DNA of 64,000 nt from Diatrype stigma (GCA_022225965.2 JAKJXP020000003.1:620001-684000), one strand, 5' to 3'. Shown: positions 46,942 through 60,099, numbered from the stretch's first letter. The notes: generated from the letters alone by a model not told the origin. A program made the numbers and translations.

Positions 46942-48068
46942 GGCTGCTGGTATTTCGCTTGAGATCGTGAATGCAGAATGAATGCAGAAGTGTGATGAAT
47001 AAAGAACACGATGGAAATGAAGTCCGGACTCGGGGAACAATGGGAGAGGGTTTTGTAGAGGGTGGATGTGGATTAGCAGGGCGAACGAGTTCTTGAGAGA
47101 AGGGAAGAGAAAGGGTCTCAAAGGCGGAAAGGTTAGGTACGAAGCAGATGATTAGTGGTGGAGTATTGGCCCGTGGAAATCGAGTGAAAGGGGCCCTTGG
47201 GGGCCTCTGCTCATACGTACTGTACTGTACCTAGCCTAACCTGCTGTACACACCCCCTAAACACGCACTCAGGCACTACAGTGGTGTATGTACATACTCG
47301 TACTGACTGCTCTCGTACTGTAGGCATGGACATGTAGGCGGCCATTGCCTGGCTGTCCACTAGCCGGTCGCTGGACAGCCTGGCAACTCCTAACTGTTCA
47401 CTGTTTAGCCACTGTTTAGTTGGACTTTTACCCCTCCATCTCCTCGCCCATTGGCTTTCTATCGGTTGGCATCAAGGCAGCAAGGTAGCTCTCCAAGCAG
47501 CCTGGCGTGTCAGCATGGATTTATGTACATCCGCCACAATTCTGCATACATGTAACTGCCTGACTATTTAGGGATGGGCTGGATGGTCAGGGGGCATGGG
47601 GGAGAGTCAATTGGACCAGTCAATTCACCCCTGTTGGTGTCAGTGTCGCGCGGTGGGTTCCTTCCCCAATTGGGAATAGTACTCATTAAAGCATATTGGG
47701 AAAGGTTGCTTTAGCAACAAACTCGCACATAATTGTTTACTTACTTAAGTGAAGGCTTCAATGCAAACCCCGAAAAAGTGCAACCGCCTTCATTTCCCGG
47801 GGCCCGACGTTCGCTTCACTTTCCGTGCCTGGTACGCAATCGACTTTAACCCACCTAGACGACATTTCATCCACATCCATCTGAATACCAGCCGATCGCA
47901 ACTTTGTCAACGAGATCGGTAACCGTAAAATAATCGTATCTTACAGTACTGTCCCCCATCGAATTATCGAATCGTATATACTCTTCGCCTGGACGGCGCG
48001 GGGCTTTACCTGTCTTCAACCTGAATCCTTGTCTTTGAACTACAAACGGTACAGTCAGGCTGCCTACA
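46942..48068. promoter_or_regulatory. Divergent promoter region of tropomyosin and the candidate securin
   Basis: 1.1 kb between two outward-facing start codons. No gene is recognised and no specific binding site is claimed. Confidence 0.55.
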
Positions 48069-49525
48069 ATGTTGGCCGCCCGCAATCAAGAACACCTGCG
48101 CGGGTTGCAGGCCAAAACTCCCGGGGCTCGTTATCCAAAGACTCCGATCAAGGTTCCGTTGAACGACGAGAATGCGGCTCATGTCGTTGGGGGTGCTAAG
48201 GGCAACCTGACCGGCCGTTCTCGTTCTCGTGGCAATGAAAATGCCTTGACCTCAAAAGCCGTGAAAGGCATCGACAAGTCGAACTTCGTCACCCCTATGC
48301 GTAAGTAACCCGGATACTCGGTACGGGTGCAATCCGTTACCTATGCCATATGCTGATTGGAAATGTAGAACCACGGAGCAGAGCAGTACTGGGCGACAAG
48401 ACTACCAATGTGAAAGCCAGAGCTTTGCAGCCGGCCAACGTGAAGAGCGCTGTCCGGAGCATCGAGAAATCTCACGCCAAGGCCCCGACGACCGTGCAAC
48501 CGAAGGCAAAACAGCCTCAAGCCGAGATTCAAAAACTAGTAGTCCACGCCGAAGAGACCGAGCATCAGAATGACGACAATGAAGTGGAGTACTGCCCTCC
48601 CAAGCCCAAGGATCTCCCCTACGAATCCGACGTCTTTCCCGAAGGGGTCCTTACTTTCGAAGGCCTGAAGCGCGAGAACATGTTCAAAGGCTACTACGAC
48701 TACTACGTCAATCCTGTTGATGAGCATGGCGTTTCGTTGTCTGATAGAGTGTTGGCGGAGAAGACTAGAAAGGCAATCGAAGAATGTGATCGCCAGGTCC
48801 AAGAGGATATTGAGAACTTCGAGTGGTCCATCGAGGATGAGCTCGAGGAGGCTGGCGTCGTCCTCAAGAAGAAGGCGAACCCTCCGGCTCCGAATCCAGC
48901 CAAGCCAGACAACGCAAAACAGCCCTTCACTCGCAAGGCACCACCTACCATCGTGTCCCGGGATGCCGCAACTGCTCTAGCTAACTTGGACGACACAACA
49001 AAGTCGATGCAACGACGAGTGGCCAAGCCTACGGAGAACAGCTTGCCGTCGAAGAAGCAAGGGGCAGGCTTGGCTCTACCCGGCTTTCGATCAGCCAAAC
49101 AACCGACTACGAGGCTGCCAGTGCTCTCCCGTAAAACGACCATGGAGAATAAAGCACTCGAAGTCGCCTCAAGGGCCACAATCGGTTATAATAAAGGCCG
49201 GGCTACCGCCTCCGCACTTGCACAACGCACTGCGAAGCCCAACATTACTCGCCCTCAGACTGCCATGGCACGGTCTCATACGACGATATCAGATGACGCT
49301 GACGAAATCATCACTCCGGCACGAGACGCAGAGATTGATATATCAGCTGCTGCTGCCGCCGAGGATCAGGAGTGGAAAGAGCGAGTTCCCTTCCTCTCCA
49401 TCTTCAATCCCGACCTGGGTGGGATTGAAGATGAGGACGAGGAATGCGACCTCCTCGCTGGCGGTCTGCCGGATAGCCTATACGTAGAGGACGACGATGA
49501 CTTTGAGCTAAAGTTGGTTGATTGA
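48069..49525 (+). CDS. Conserved ascomycete protein, candidate securin (Pds1/Cut2-like)
   Basis: Exons 48069-48300 and 48369-49525 give 462 residues. No enzyme domain is seen and most of the chain looks disordered. The N-terminus is basic (KTPGARYPKTPIKVPLNDEN). A destruction-box-like RAVLGDKTTN starts at about residue 82; it has the RxxL core and the LGD of cyclin-type boxes, with Asn one place later than usual. A short E-V-E-Y-C-P-P motif followed by LPY lies at about 149-160, resembling the pseudosubstrate segment by which securins occupy the separase active site. FEGLKRENMFKGYYDYYVNP and the acidic C-terminus (EDEDEECDLL, EDDDDFELK) complete it. The gene is certain. The securin role is inference from these three features and domain order; another APC/C substrate is possible. 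Confidence 0.85.
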
Positions 49526-51155
49526 TTGAGGCCCTTGCCTTGTATACCACCTGTTGGACTAATGGAGCTACGGCGTTACGACTTGGCTCAGTGATTGCAT
49601 TTAGGGTGTTCTGTTGGCGTACTGGGTTGACACAAGGGAGAGAACAAAATGCATGGCTCTCTAGCTGGTTACTGGAGTTTACTGCAAACGCCCTGGATTT
49701 GCATTCCTTGAGCAGGCAATCATTACTGTACATAATTACTGGTGATTAACAGAACAGGTTCCCTTTATATTGTGTGAAGCACGGGCACTTGACGACTCCA
49801 ACCTAGTAATTACAGTGATACAGTGTTATGAGTCGAAGCCGCTTGATATAAAGTGCTACGATATAGCAAGCAAGTATGCAACGAATCCCGACCGGACGGC
49901 TACTCAGTGGAATGGGGTGTGACGAACAATTATAGAAACACCAACTGGACATGTCACCAATAACAACCAAGGCATGTCTAAAAGCTGACAGCAAACCGGT
50001 GCTTCGCTTCTCCAAGTCTTACCAACACCGTTTCCGTACACTGAACAAAGGCCACATACACAATGTATCTACTTGCATCTTGACTGCCAACTCATTATAG
50101 TCACTAACACTACTATGAGTTTGTTATTACCCCCCCTATCTGCCTTTGCCTATGTCGGGTATGAGCGAGCCTGAATTCCATTTCCGTTGCTTGCTGGAGA
50201 ACATGTACACTGAAGTAGCAAAGAGTGACTGACAAGGCATGCAGCTATTTTCGAGCCGGCAGTGCTGGCATTGCTACGTATCTCCAGCTGATACCAAGGT
50301 AGGTACCTAAGCAAGCCATAGTATCATTATGTGGTAGTCGTCAACCTGATAGCTGCGTAGGTGCATCTTGATACGTGAGGAAGAGAGGCAATGACGTCTG
50401 ATCCTGCAAGGGCAACAAGTCATCACATGTAGTCCAGTTGTATGATGGGCATTATGAATGCAGGTGTACAATAAATGAATACATACTACAGTAGGTACCT
50501 ATGCCATGAGAGTTAGCCACCCCAGTGGCGTAACTGCCTGGACTGTGGCTTAGCCTGTCAAGGTTGTACCTAGACTAGAAATAAAACAATGACACACATC
50601 CATGCAGGAGGTATGCGGTATGTACCTGTATGTAGGTAACACCAGCTCCAGGTTCAATGATTGGAAATAACTACGGGGCTGGAGAAGTGGAAGTACATAC
50701 ATGCCGATATAGTAGCGATGGCTGTTCTGCTGTTCTTGTTTTGTTGTTTCGATGCAACCCGGTGTTAGCTTAAAATACCAGTGCTATATGTCCCGCCTCT
50801 TACCTACTTACATGTATATATGCATTCTCCTTCCTAGAATTCAGGGGTCGGGATATGGCATACTACATCACATAAAACCAGGTGTCGGATATTCAGGAGT
50901 ATAATGAGTAAGAGACTTCGGGGAGGATAGGTACAATACCTGTAGTTACATACATCATAGTATGTATGTGGCATAGTCCGGCAGTCCAGGAGGTGTGCAC
51001 TGTATGTATGTATGTATGTATGTATGTAACTAAGGTAGCGCTGGAACGCTAAAACTATGCCATCCCTGAAGGGGTGAATGCCCATTGCCCATTTGCCCAT
51101 CTGCCTGTTTTGGCCGGCCTTGGCTTTCAATTCAACCTAAATGTCTACCGTAGGC

Positions 51156-51191
51156 AGCCCAGGTAGCCCAGGTAGCCCAGGTAGCCCAGGT
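51156..51191. repeat. Exact tandem repeat, 9-bp unit, four copies
   Basis: Unit AGCCCAGGT four times without mismatch, then AG. Confidence 0.95.
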
Positions 51192-51752
51192 AGTGGAATT
51201 TTTCGATAGGGAACCTCCAGCCAGCGCCTCACTAGTGCAACTAGCACTGAACTGAGTCTCTGAGTCTCTTAGTCTTGAGTCTTTGAGTCTTTCTCACCTC
51301 CCCGATTCCAGTCCACGTTACTCTAACGACCTCTCGACAACCAACACCCTTAAACCCTAATTATATCTGGATCAGAGACACACCAACGTTGTCAGCCTGT
51401 TCTTATTCATCTCGCGATTACTCCGCTGTATAATTCATCGCCTCCCACGCCTATTGCCATCCCATACAGCGCTTTACACGTCGGGGTCACATCTCGCATC
51501 CCATCACGCATCTTTGTCGCGTGGACCCTCCTACACACGCTGCACACACGCTACACACGACTTTTGCGCGTGTCCTCCCTCCATCGCCAGCCCCTACTTC
51601 GCACCTCTGTGGCATCTTCCTCTCCGCCTGCAACACCCCAATCCTAACCACGACGCCTTCTCCCTCGTCTGTGGTCTCAATGAATGGTACTATCTAGGGT
51701 TTTCAACGCAAGATATGATGGTCGGCGGGTAGTGGGAGCCGTACATCACTAT

Positions 51753-51788
51753 CGCTACCGCCACCGCTACCGCTACCGCTACCGCTAC
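51753..51788. repeat. (CGCTAC)n hexanucleotide repeat in the SET1 5' leader
   Basis: About six near-perfect units ending 29 bases before the SET1 start codon, most likely transcribed but untranslated. Confidence 0.85.
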
Positions 51789-51817
51789 ACCATCCTCCCC
51801 TGACACTAGCAGCAATC

Positions 51818-54800
51818 ATGGCTCCGAGCGCTGGGTATAAGGAGTTCTTTCCCAACGCTCCTCGCGCCGCCAGGGATAAGGCAAACGAGCGGGAACGGGA
51901 ACGGGAAAGATCCACAAGAGCTTCAGAGGCTATCGACCGTGATTCGAGGACTGCAACGCCTGCCCCTGCCCATCCACATGCCCATCGCGATGGCCCCAAG
52001 CACGACTCCGCGTCGTTGTTATCTGATGCTGCGCATCCCCCGACTGATGATTCCGAATCCGTCCAAGGAGATATACTCAATGGCGCCGGATCGGCGAGCT
52101 CCCATGCGAGTACAGTGTCATCTGTCTTCAGCGCAAGCGCCAACAACAGCAGCACATCCGCTTATGTGAATGTTTCATCCCGTGCCTCGAACAGTAACCA
52201 GACACCCCTCACCAGCATTGGCTCTCCAGTGCCCTCTTCCACCCAGCAGCCCGCCAAGAAGCATGCCTCGGCAGCTCAACATGGCTCTACAAACTCCGCC
52301 ACGGCCTCATCCCAGCCTACCCTTGTCGCGGGGCGCCCTCCGGCTCGAGATCCCCACCGTCCCATCAAGGGCATCAAGTGTATACACGATCCTTCAACCG
52401 ATAAGACCTTGTCTGCGGCCGATAGGAAAACGATGAAGCCTAAATACAAGAATTTCGGCTCAGTACGTATACAATATCATACTCATGGGGAGGGGGGGCG
52501 TCATCTGAACTTAGTGTGAACCGCTTGGCTAATAATAATTTGTTTGAATAGGAAGATGACGTCCCCCCTCCAGATCCGCGCTTAGCCAAGGGCAGCTGGC
52601 TCGACTACATTAATGTAGATTTCCACCTTCCCAAGGCGAGGTTGCGCCAGACGCCCTACAACCTGAAGCCGTATTCCTATGACCCTGCTACCTCGGTCGG
52701 GCCTGGGCCGCCTACTCAGGTCGTCGTGAGCGGGTTCAACCCTTTGATCACCTTCTCCAAGGTCTCAACTATATTTGGATCGTTCGGCGATATCAAGGAG
52801 AGTAGCAATAAGATGCATCCTGACACCGGTAGTTACCTTGGCTTTGCAACATTCATTTATAAGGATTCGAGGCAACAACACCGCCGAGGAGGTCCAGTGA
52901 CTGCCATAGAGGCTGCTAAAAGGGCTGTCCGAGCAATGAATGGGCGCAAGATCGAATCAAATCTGGTCAAGGTTGAATTTGATAGGGATGGGAAGAAGAG
53001 CAGACTCATGCTTGAGGCTGTCCTTAGGAAAGATCGAGAAGAAGCAGCTCGAGCTCATGCTTCTGTCGCCTCTGCTCCTTCGGCCACTGCTACGGCGCCC
53101 GTGCCTACAGGCCCGCGACCAAAGCCTGTCGAAGGCCTCGCGGGGCCACCCCCTACCGCTCCAAGAGGACCCGCCGCAGAACGACAGCGACCAGCTCCTG
53201 CCACCGAGCCGGCATGGGCGCTTCCGACCAAACCAAAAGCCTACTCGTTAATAGAACCTCAGATCGTCTCGACCACCCTTAAAGGCGAACCATACATATT
53301 CGTCTCCGATGCGAGTGTACCCGTCATGGCAACCACCATCTCTCATATGAAGAAGCGCCTGAAGTCATTTCAGTTCGATGATATCCGGGCCGATCGAACC
53401 GGCTACTATATAGTTTTCGCTAATACCAGAGAGGGCTGTGATGAAGCCCGCAGATGCTTCAAGTCCGCAGATGGAAGTGCATTCTTCACCTACACCATGC
53501 TCATGAGGCTCCACCTAGGCAGCCCTGCAGGAGACTCAGCTCCTGGTCCGGACCCTCTTCCTCGGCGGAGTGATCCGGAGAGGAAGCCGGTACCGGAACC
53601 GCGCCACCGAGACGACCGCGAATACCGCCGCCGGGACGAACGCCGCCGAGATGAAGAGGCTGTCCTGGAAGAGGAGAAAAAGCAGCGTGCTAAGAACTTT
53701 GATCCCGTAATGGAGGCTGTTGAGACCATCAGGCGCGAAATGAAAGAGCATTTGACGAGACACATAAGAACCAAGGTCGCGATACCAGCGCTGTCCAACT
53801 ATCTAGATCCAGTCAACCACGTTGCGAAGAGACGCAGGCTAAACCTAGAGGATCCCGTAGGCCTGCCTCGCCCTGTCAAGGCTCTGGAGGATCGGGACAT
53901 GACTCCTATCAGTACTCCTAACTCGAGGGCTGACCCTATTGAACGCCGCACGGCACGTCTCGATGTCACTGCTCTACCTCGAATCCGAAAGGCGAAGGGC
54001 CAAGGCGCGGCCCAGCGAAACTATGGTTTCACCGATCCTTTTGCTCGAAAACGCCCGACAGTCGTACGAAATGCCTTCCGCTCCCTTCACTACCGTCTTC
54101 AACCTCCCGATAGCGACGACGAGGCTTCCGAAGATGAAACAGAGAACAGAGACTCCCTCGCAAGGGATACCGAGGAGCCGGACTCGCGACCTCGCAGCCG
54201 TATGAGCACCGACGAGGATGCCTTCGATGACACCTTCGCTGATGAGGACTCTATGACGGAGGCAAGTTTCGCTCTGAACGATGGTCTCACTCGGACAAAG
54301 AAGAGAAAACTAGACCTGCACGTGGAAGCCGCAATAAAACGACAGAAGAAGTCCGATGAAGAGCTCTTTGGAGTCACTATAGATACCCTCGAGAACGAAT
54401 TCCCCAGTCCAGTCGACGAGGCTGTTCCCAATGTTCCCCTCGCTGGTAGCAAGGTTGATGAAGTCACCCAGGTTCCGACACCTGTGGAGAAGACCACTAA
54501 GAGCAAGAAGAAGGCTGCTCCTGTGAAGACTAAGAAGAAAACTAAGAAGCAGTTGTTTGAGGAGCGGGAGGCTATGAAGAAGCAGCAGCAGGAAGCTTTC
54601 GTTGAAGAAGCTATGAGCAATGCAGAGAAAGAAGAGACTCAGGAGCCGGAAGAACAGCTCAAAGAGCCGGTGGCGAGTGACAAGCCCGAGGAGGATGTTA
54701 TAATAAAGGACGACCGGTTCTCCGATGCGGTGCTTCCAGCAATGGAGTTGCCTAAGGACTTTAAGTTATCAGTTAAGTCCGTGCCAGATCTGCAGCTTCA

Positions 54801-55798
54801 AGCCAATGATCAGCCAGATATAGCGAAGCTCAAGAAGAAGTTCAAGGCTAGTGACGTAGGTGATGCCAGGCTCTGGGTCTGGCGGCACAACCGGGTGCGA
54901 GAGCTCAACGCGGAGAATCTACCTGCCTCAGAGCCAATCACCATCGAAGGTTATTACGTGCCGAACCCCACGGGATGCGCCCGCACTGAGGGCATCAAGA
55001 AGATTCTCAACTCGGAGAAGTCCAAATATCTTCCACATCATTTGAAGGTGCAGAGGGCCCGGGAAGAGAGACAGCTTCGCGCGGCGAAGAAAGACGGCAA
55101 AGACACTGCCGCTGCCGCTGCTGAAGCGGCTAGACTTGCTGCTGAGAAGCTATTAGCGAAGGGCAACTCGAGAGCCAACCGTGTAAACAACCGGCGCTTT
55201 GTGGCAGACTTGAACGACCAGAAGAGGACTCTCGGCCAGGATTCCGACGTGCTCAGGTTCAACCAGCTTAAGAAGCGGAAGAAGCCGGTCAAGTTTGCTC
55301 GCTCGGCTATCCATAACTGGGGCCTCTACGCCATGGAAAACATCAACAAGGACGACATGATCATTGAGTACGTCGGCGAAGAGGTCCGGCAGCAGATCGC
55401 TGAGATCCGGGAGAATCGCTACCTCAAGAGTGGCATCGGAAGCAGCTACTTGTTCCGGATCGATGACAACACTGTCATCGACGCTACCAAAAAGGGTGGT
55501 ATCGCCCGTTTTATCAATCACAGCTGCATGCCGAACTGCACGGCAAAGATTATCAAAGTGGAAGGCAGCAAGAGAATCGTGATCTACGCTCTAAGAGATA
55601 TTGCTCAGAGTAAGTTTGGCATCGCCGCTCTACGGCCCAAGCTACAACCATCGTTACAGTCACAGGGAACCAGGCTAACTTGAGATTTTCATAGACGAGG
55701 AGTTGACATACGACTACAAGTTCGAGCGCGAAATTGGCAGCTTAGACCGCATTCCTTGCCTCTGCGGTACGGCAGCTTGCAAGGGATTCCTCAACTAG
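51818..55798 (+). CDS. set1: Histone-lysine N-methyltransferase SET1 (H3K4, COMPASS catalytic subunit)
   Basis: Exons 51818-52462, 52552-55609 and 55695-55798 give 1268 residues. A disordered Ser/Thr-rich N-terminus is followed by the fungal Set1 block ([20 protein letters not shown], then [11 protein letters not shown]). An RRM-like domain lies at about 270-360 ([20 protein letters not shown] then [10 protein letters not shown]). The second RNA-binding-like region starts near 430 ([20 protein letters not shown]). Long charged linkers lead to the N-SET (about 990-1125, [15 protein letters not shown]) and the SET domain (about 1129-1250): [35 protein letters not shown] and ELTYDYKFE with the catalytic Tyr. 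The post-SET cysteines end the protein ([13 protein letters not shown]). All catalytic and zinc-binding residues are present. Set1 deposits H3K4 methylation at active promoters. The last intron interrupts between DIAQ and NEELTYD. Confidence 0.97.
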
Positions 55799-56756
55799 TC
55801 CCCTTGCACGCTGTTACTTTCTCCAGCTTAGTCTAGAACCGCTTTTCCACCGGAAGCACCTTTCAACCGATTTCGCAGTGGTGGATGGTATGGTATGGTG
55901 TGCTGCACCCGGTCGGTCTTTTAACCTGACATTTGCCTTGGATCGACTTCCACGTATATATGCAAAGTAACGGAGTCGCTATGGATGGGGAGGGCAAAAG
56001 TTGTACTACCAATATGGAGGGTTTGGCTTTCCGCATGGTTCTTGTTGTTTTTGTGCTCGCGGAACGAAGGCGTTTTCGGCAAGGCATCAATCATATTTTC
56101 AACTGCCGCCTTTGGGAGAAGAAAGGGGTTGCGTGCTTGCTTGCTTGCGGCCTACTATCTATGTAGGACGAGCGAATAGAAATGACAGCAGTGGGAGGGT
56201 TTCGGTGGCAGAGAGAGAAGTAGAGTCAAGGCTCTCTTGAGCTCCCTGGGAGGAGGTCATTGCTAGATCTACAAATTCAATGCCGAGAGGTAGACGTGTT
56301 TCTCCCTGCTCAAGAAGTAACAACAAATAAGACCCGCCACCCAAGGTGATGCAGAAAGTGAGTCGGCATGTACATAATGAACTGTCGATCTAGCTCCGAC
56401 ACTCTATTTATTGCCTTCTGACTGGAGGGTTTCACCAACCATACACTGTCCATATGTAAAGTAAAGCGCATATGGCAAGATTTCTTCCTATTTGTCCCAT
56501 TTGTAATTCATCGATTACTATCTATCCCCTTTACTCTATCCCATCTGTCTCGGAGCAAGCGGAACACTAGCCTCTTTTTTGTTTTGCGTAAAGGTCAACG
56601 TAAACCCCGAGAACGCCCTGAATATGTCTATATGCTGCAAGACTAACTACCTGGTGATAGAATAAAGACGATTTGTTCCCATGAAAACTCCGAAGTGAAA
56701 AGACCTCAATCCCGCACACGATGATCCCGTACGTAACATGATATGATTGACTTGGT
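55799..56756. other. Intergenic region between convergent genes
   Basis: 3' flanks of SET1 (+) and FCF1 (-). Short overlapping open frames at 55863-56240 are anonymous. No gene is supported. Confidence 0.6.
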
Positions 56757-58104
56757 TTAGTTGGGAGCGCCGGGCAGCCTCTCGATAACGTACTTGCCCC
56801 GGGCCACGTTCAGGATGGGAACACCTGGAATCTTCCGGATTCTTCGGCATAAGTCCTTATCGTTGGTGGCGACGATGTATATACCTTCACGCGAGGATGT
56901 CTATGTTAGCGGGCAATCTGATCTCTCGCTGTAGTAACTAGTTGGTGGGTGGCAAGGCAAAGAAAAAACATACGGTGCTTCATAACCCTGTCGACTATAC
57001 AGTCATCGGCGTAGGTTCCCTTGTGGTCGCACTCCAGGCGCTCCCAACGCTCGTCCCGTGCAATTCTCAATGCCTGTAGATACGCTGTTAGTAGCTGTTC
57101 CTGTTGATATCGTTGGACCTGACCATCGACAGCTCCGGGGGGTCACTCACAATTCTATACTTAGGCTACGACGAGGCGAAGAAGGTCAGTAACTGGTAAT
57201 CTCGACGCATAGGTAGGCAAAATGGGATCGGTCGCCTATCCTAATGTCTACAGAGCCCCAAGGGGGCTCCGAGCGGATTTCCATAATCCTGGGATGTAGA
57301 CCATAAAGGGGCAAGGGGGTTTTCTTACTCCCAGCTTCTCAAGCTCCTATGACGTGACTCGGCGTTAGTAGACTTCTTTATAAGGGAAGGGCCTCCAGTA
57401 AATGACGGGAGCTACACAGGGTACACATCTGCGAAGGGTGTGTATGGGTTGACTCACAGCCATAACACAGCTCGTGATGATAGGGGTACACTTGGCGTAG
57501 AGACAGTCCATCATGCTCTCGAGCATAGGCAATTTGCGCTGAACCGTGTGACCTGCGGAAATCTAGAGTCAACATTTTACTCCTTTGCACTTTCCCCGAC
57601 TCAGTCTAGTCTCAGTTCTCCGAGAAGAGGCATACTTAGAAAGTTAGTATCGACCAGCACCGAGTAGGGCGGCTTCAGATTCTCGTTGAACTACATCCTC
57701 TCCATGTCAGCTATCATCCACATCCACACCAACTCGGAGTTTCTTTTCCTGCCGACTGACCTGGAAGAAGAGGTTGGAGGGCATCTGGGGCACCTCGCGG
57801 ATGATGTCGTTGTTGGGCGTCTCCTTCGCCTTCACGGCGTTGGCGGCGTCTGCCTTGCCGGCATTCTCCCTCCGCCGGTTGTCACGCTTGCTGATGACCC
57901 GCTTGACCTGGACAGACGCAGAGGGAGTCAGTCAACATGTGCTTCCACCTTCCACTCCTGTCAAGCAAAGCACCTGGGCAGTGAAGTCGGTTCGTTCTTC
58001 ACGGACAGACAGCCGACTGCTCGGTCTTATCGATAAGCCTTTCTCCGGACGGGACGAGATCAACGAACCTGGGCAAATTTGCGTGTCTTCTTGGCCACAC
58101 CCAT
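56757..58104 (-). CDS. FCF1: rRNA-processing protein FCF1 (PIN domain, small-subunit processome)
   Basis: Eight exons: 58104-58069, 57907-57761, 57690-57636, 57552-57458, 57346-57329, 57165-57151, 57073-56974 and 56884-56757. They give 197 residues, the normal Fcf1 size. The product reads [152 protein letters not shown] and [15 protein letters not shown]-fold acidic residues are visible in VLVDTNF, in ADDCIVD and in ATNDKDL. Fcf1 is essential for early pre-18S cleavages in the nucleolus. Exons 5 and 6 are only 18 and 15 bases yet restore the strictly conserved ELEKLGPKYR, so they are real. Confidence 0.96.
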
Positions 58105-59299
58105 GGTGTTGGCGGGTTACGGCTAGAAGCTACTGGCAGATTTTTGCTTGTTTCGGGAAGTCTCGAAATAAAAATTCAAACGACGAGTTCCCTGGTTTGC
58201 CGTGGATTTTCTGAGATGTTTCAAGAATTCCGCGACGGCTATGGCAAGGCTGGCAACTTTGGCTGCAGGCACAAAATTATAGTGGATCCGAGGTCCTTAT
58301 CGGTGCAGGTGACTGCCCAATGGCCGCACACCTGCAGCCTCAGCCTAGACCCCTGACCCATCTGCCAGCAGCTGGAGAAGGAGAAAAAGAAGAACCTTAA
58401 CCATTAACCCTGGAACCTTGGAACCTTGGAACACCTTACGCGACACTTCGTTGCATTCGTTAACAACTACGAGGTACTGAAGTACTACGTAGGTAGCCAC
58501 TGTAGCTAACTGCCGAACGCTTGGTCCATGCTTTTTAAGTATGCCTTTTAAGTATGCTTTTTAATTACTTGTATGTATCAAGACCAGCATCTCGTCGCAA
58601 TGTTGAAATGTCTAATAAAACGGACAAAATTGCAGTCTATGACGACCTGTCAATATGAAGTCGGTCTATCACTCATCGGTAGATATATATGCATGTCCGA
58701 TATAGCTCGTATATAGCTGCAGTGCAATAAGGCTAGAACAGCCCAGCAGAAAACAGCCCCTGGATACGATGCGATGTCTAGCTACCTATACATACTGCGT
58801 AGTAATCAGCCACGAGTGAGCATGCCTGGCCTAATCGGGCACATACGTATGCACTATTCAGCCATCGCGGCGGCCATCATGTCAGGGCTACCAAGGCAAC
58901 GAACGAAATAACTTCCTACCTACATACATAGTATTGTACATACTTGGTCGGTACATAACTTGCTGTTGTGCCATCGTGTCACTACATGTCTGCACCCATC
59001 CATGATGCATCAGATGTCAGTGTCATCTAGCAGCAGTGCAGCGCAGTGCAGTTTGAAGTCGGTTGGCTGCCGCTCGAACCGGCGTGCTGGAAACAGAGAC
59101 AGAGTTTTTTTTTTTATCTTCGCAGTAGTTAGTACTTCGTAGTCTCTCGTACAAAGAATCGTCACCCGTCTGGACCCTTCAACTCAGACCCTCCTGACCC
59201 TCCGACGCTGGATCTGTGCCTAAAATAGCCTATTTCGGGGCCTATTTCGTAGACTACAGCAGACTACAGCAGGCCACCAATCCACCACCGTCCTTATAT

Positions 59300-59332
59300 G
59301 TACATACATACATACATACATATGTATGTAGG
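59300..59332. repeat. Palindromic (TACA)n/(TGTA)n microsatellite
   Basis: About five TACA units run into TATGTATGTA, so the tract is self-complementary around its centre and could form a hairpin. Confidence 0.85.
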
Positions 59333-60012
59333 TAATGGCGGAGGGATGCAGCTGATTGGCAGCTACCTCGTCTAGGTCGTTGATGGGGGTAATAAACACG
59401 AACGATCGTTCGGCTGGGGCATGTACGTACAAGTACAAGTACCTGGCAGCCTGGGTCCGAGTAACTTGCATGTACCCTCCCACTAGAATCACTATGGACG
59501 CCCACCAAGCCGACTACGCCCGCACACATGCGCATTCCGGATACGGTACTTGACTCCAGCTTCAAGGGTTCCAAGGGCAGGTGCTCTACGGTTCAGGTAT
59601 TCCCTAACGACCGCAATCCCGCTCGGCTCTGGTCGCTCGCTCCTTTTCTCTCGAGTCGCCAGGCCAGGGACGTCCATCCATCCACCATACACGATTTGTC
59701 CTCTCTCTCATTCCTTGGAAATAGCATCGTCCTCATCCTCACACCCTCATCGCCATCACCATCCTTATTGTCCTATTGCGCCATTGTGCCGCTGTTTTGG
59801 TTTTATATTTTTTAAATCAAACCCTTTTAATTTGCTCTTTTTTATCTCCCTTCCTCCTCTAGAAGTGGGCGGCCCGGCTAACAAGACGAAGCACAATGCA
59901 GGATTGAAACAGGGACCGCGCGCGTCTTGTTCTAATCCGTTTGCTGAACTGCTTTGCCTGGCCCATCACCAACCCATATTCTCCTCCCTTAGTACTTGAT
60001 CAATATACATTC

Positions 60013-60045
60013 ATTCTCTCCCTCCCCCTCCCTCTCCTTCGCCCA
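60013..60045 (+). promoter_or_regulatory. CT-rich tract upstream of the Csi2-like gene
   Basis: A pyrimidine run (CTCCCTCCCCCTCCCTCTCC) ends about 55 bases before ATG 60100. Such tracts often mark core promoters in filamentous ascomycetes, so transcription probably starts nearby. This argues against use of the in-frame ATG at 59941. Confidence 0.45.
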
Positions 60046-60099
60046 CACTCTATACTAGTATATCACGCCTTCCCGCCCGCTCGCTATAAGTCGCCCAAG

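Larger units (their letters stand above)
49526..51817. other. Intergenic region with tandem repeats, upstream of SET1
   Basis: No supported gene. It contains (TATG)n at about 51003-51028, an exact 9-bp repeat (51156-51191), GAGTCT-type direct repeats at about 51255-51290, and the (CGCTAC)n tract in the presumed SET1 leader. Confidence 0.6.
58105..60099. other. Intergenic region, promoters of FCF1 and the Csi2-like gene
   Basis: No supported gene. It contains a TACA/TGTA palindromic microsatellite (59300-59332), a poly-T run near 59107-59117, and a CT-rich tract at about 60013-60045 just before the Csi2-like start, a common feature around fungal transcription starts. Confidence 0.6.

Noticed and set aside
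59941..60099. N-terminal extension of the Csi2-like protein from ATG 59941
   Set aside because: It overlaps a CT-rich promoter-like tract and would bury the signal peptide; ATG 60100 is better.
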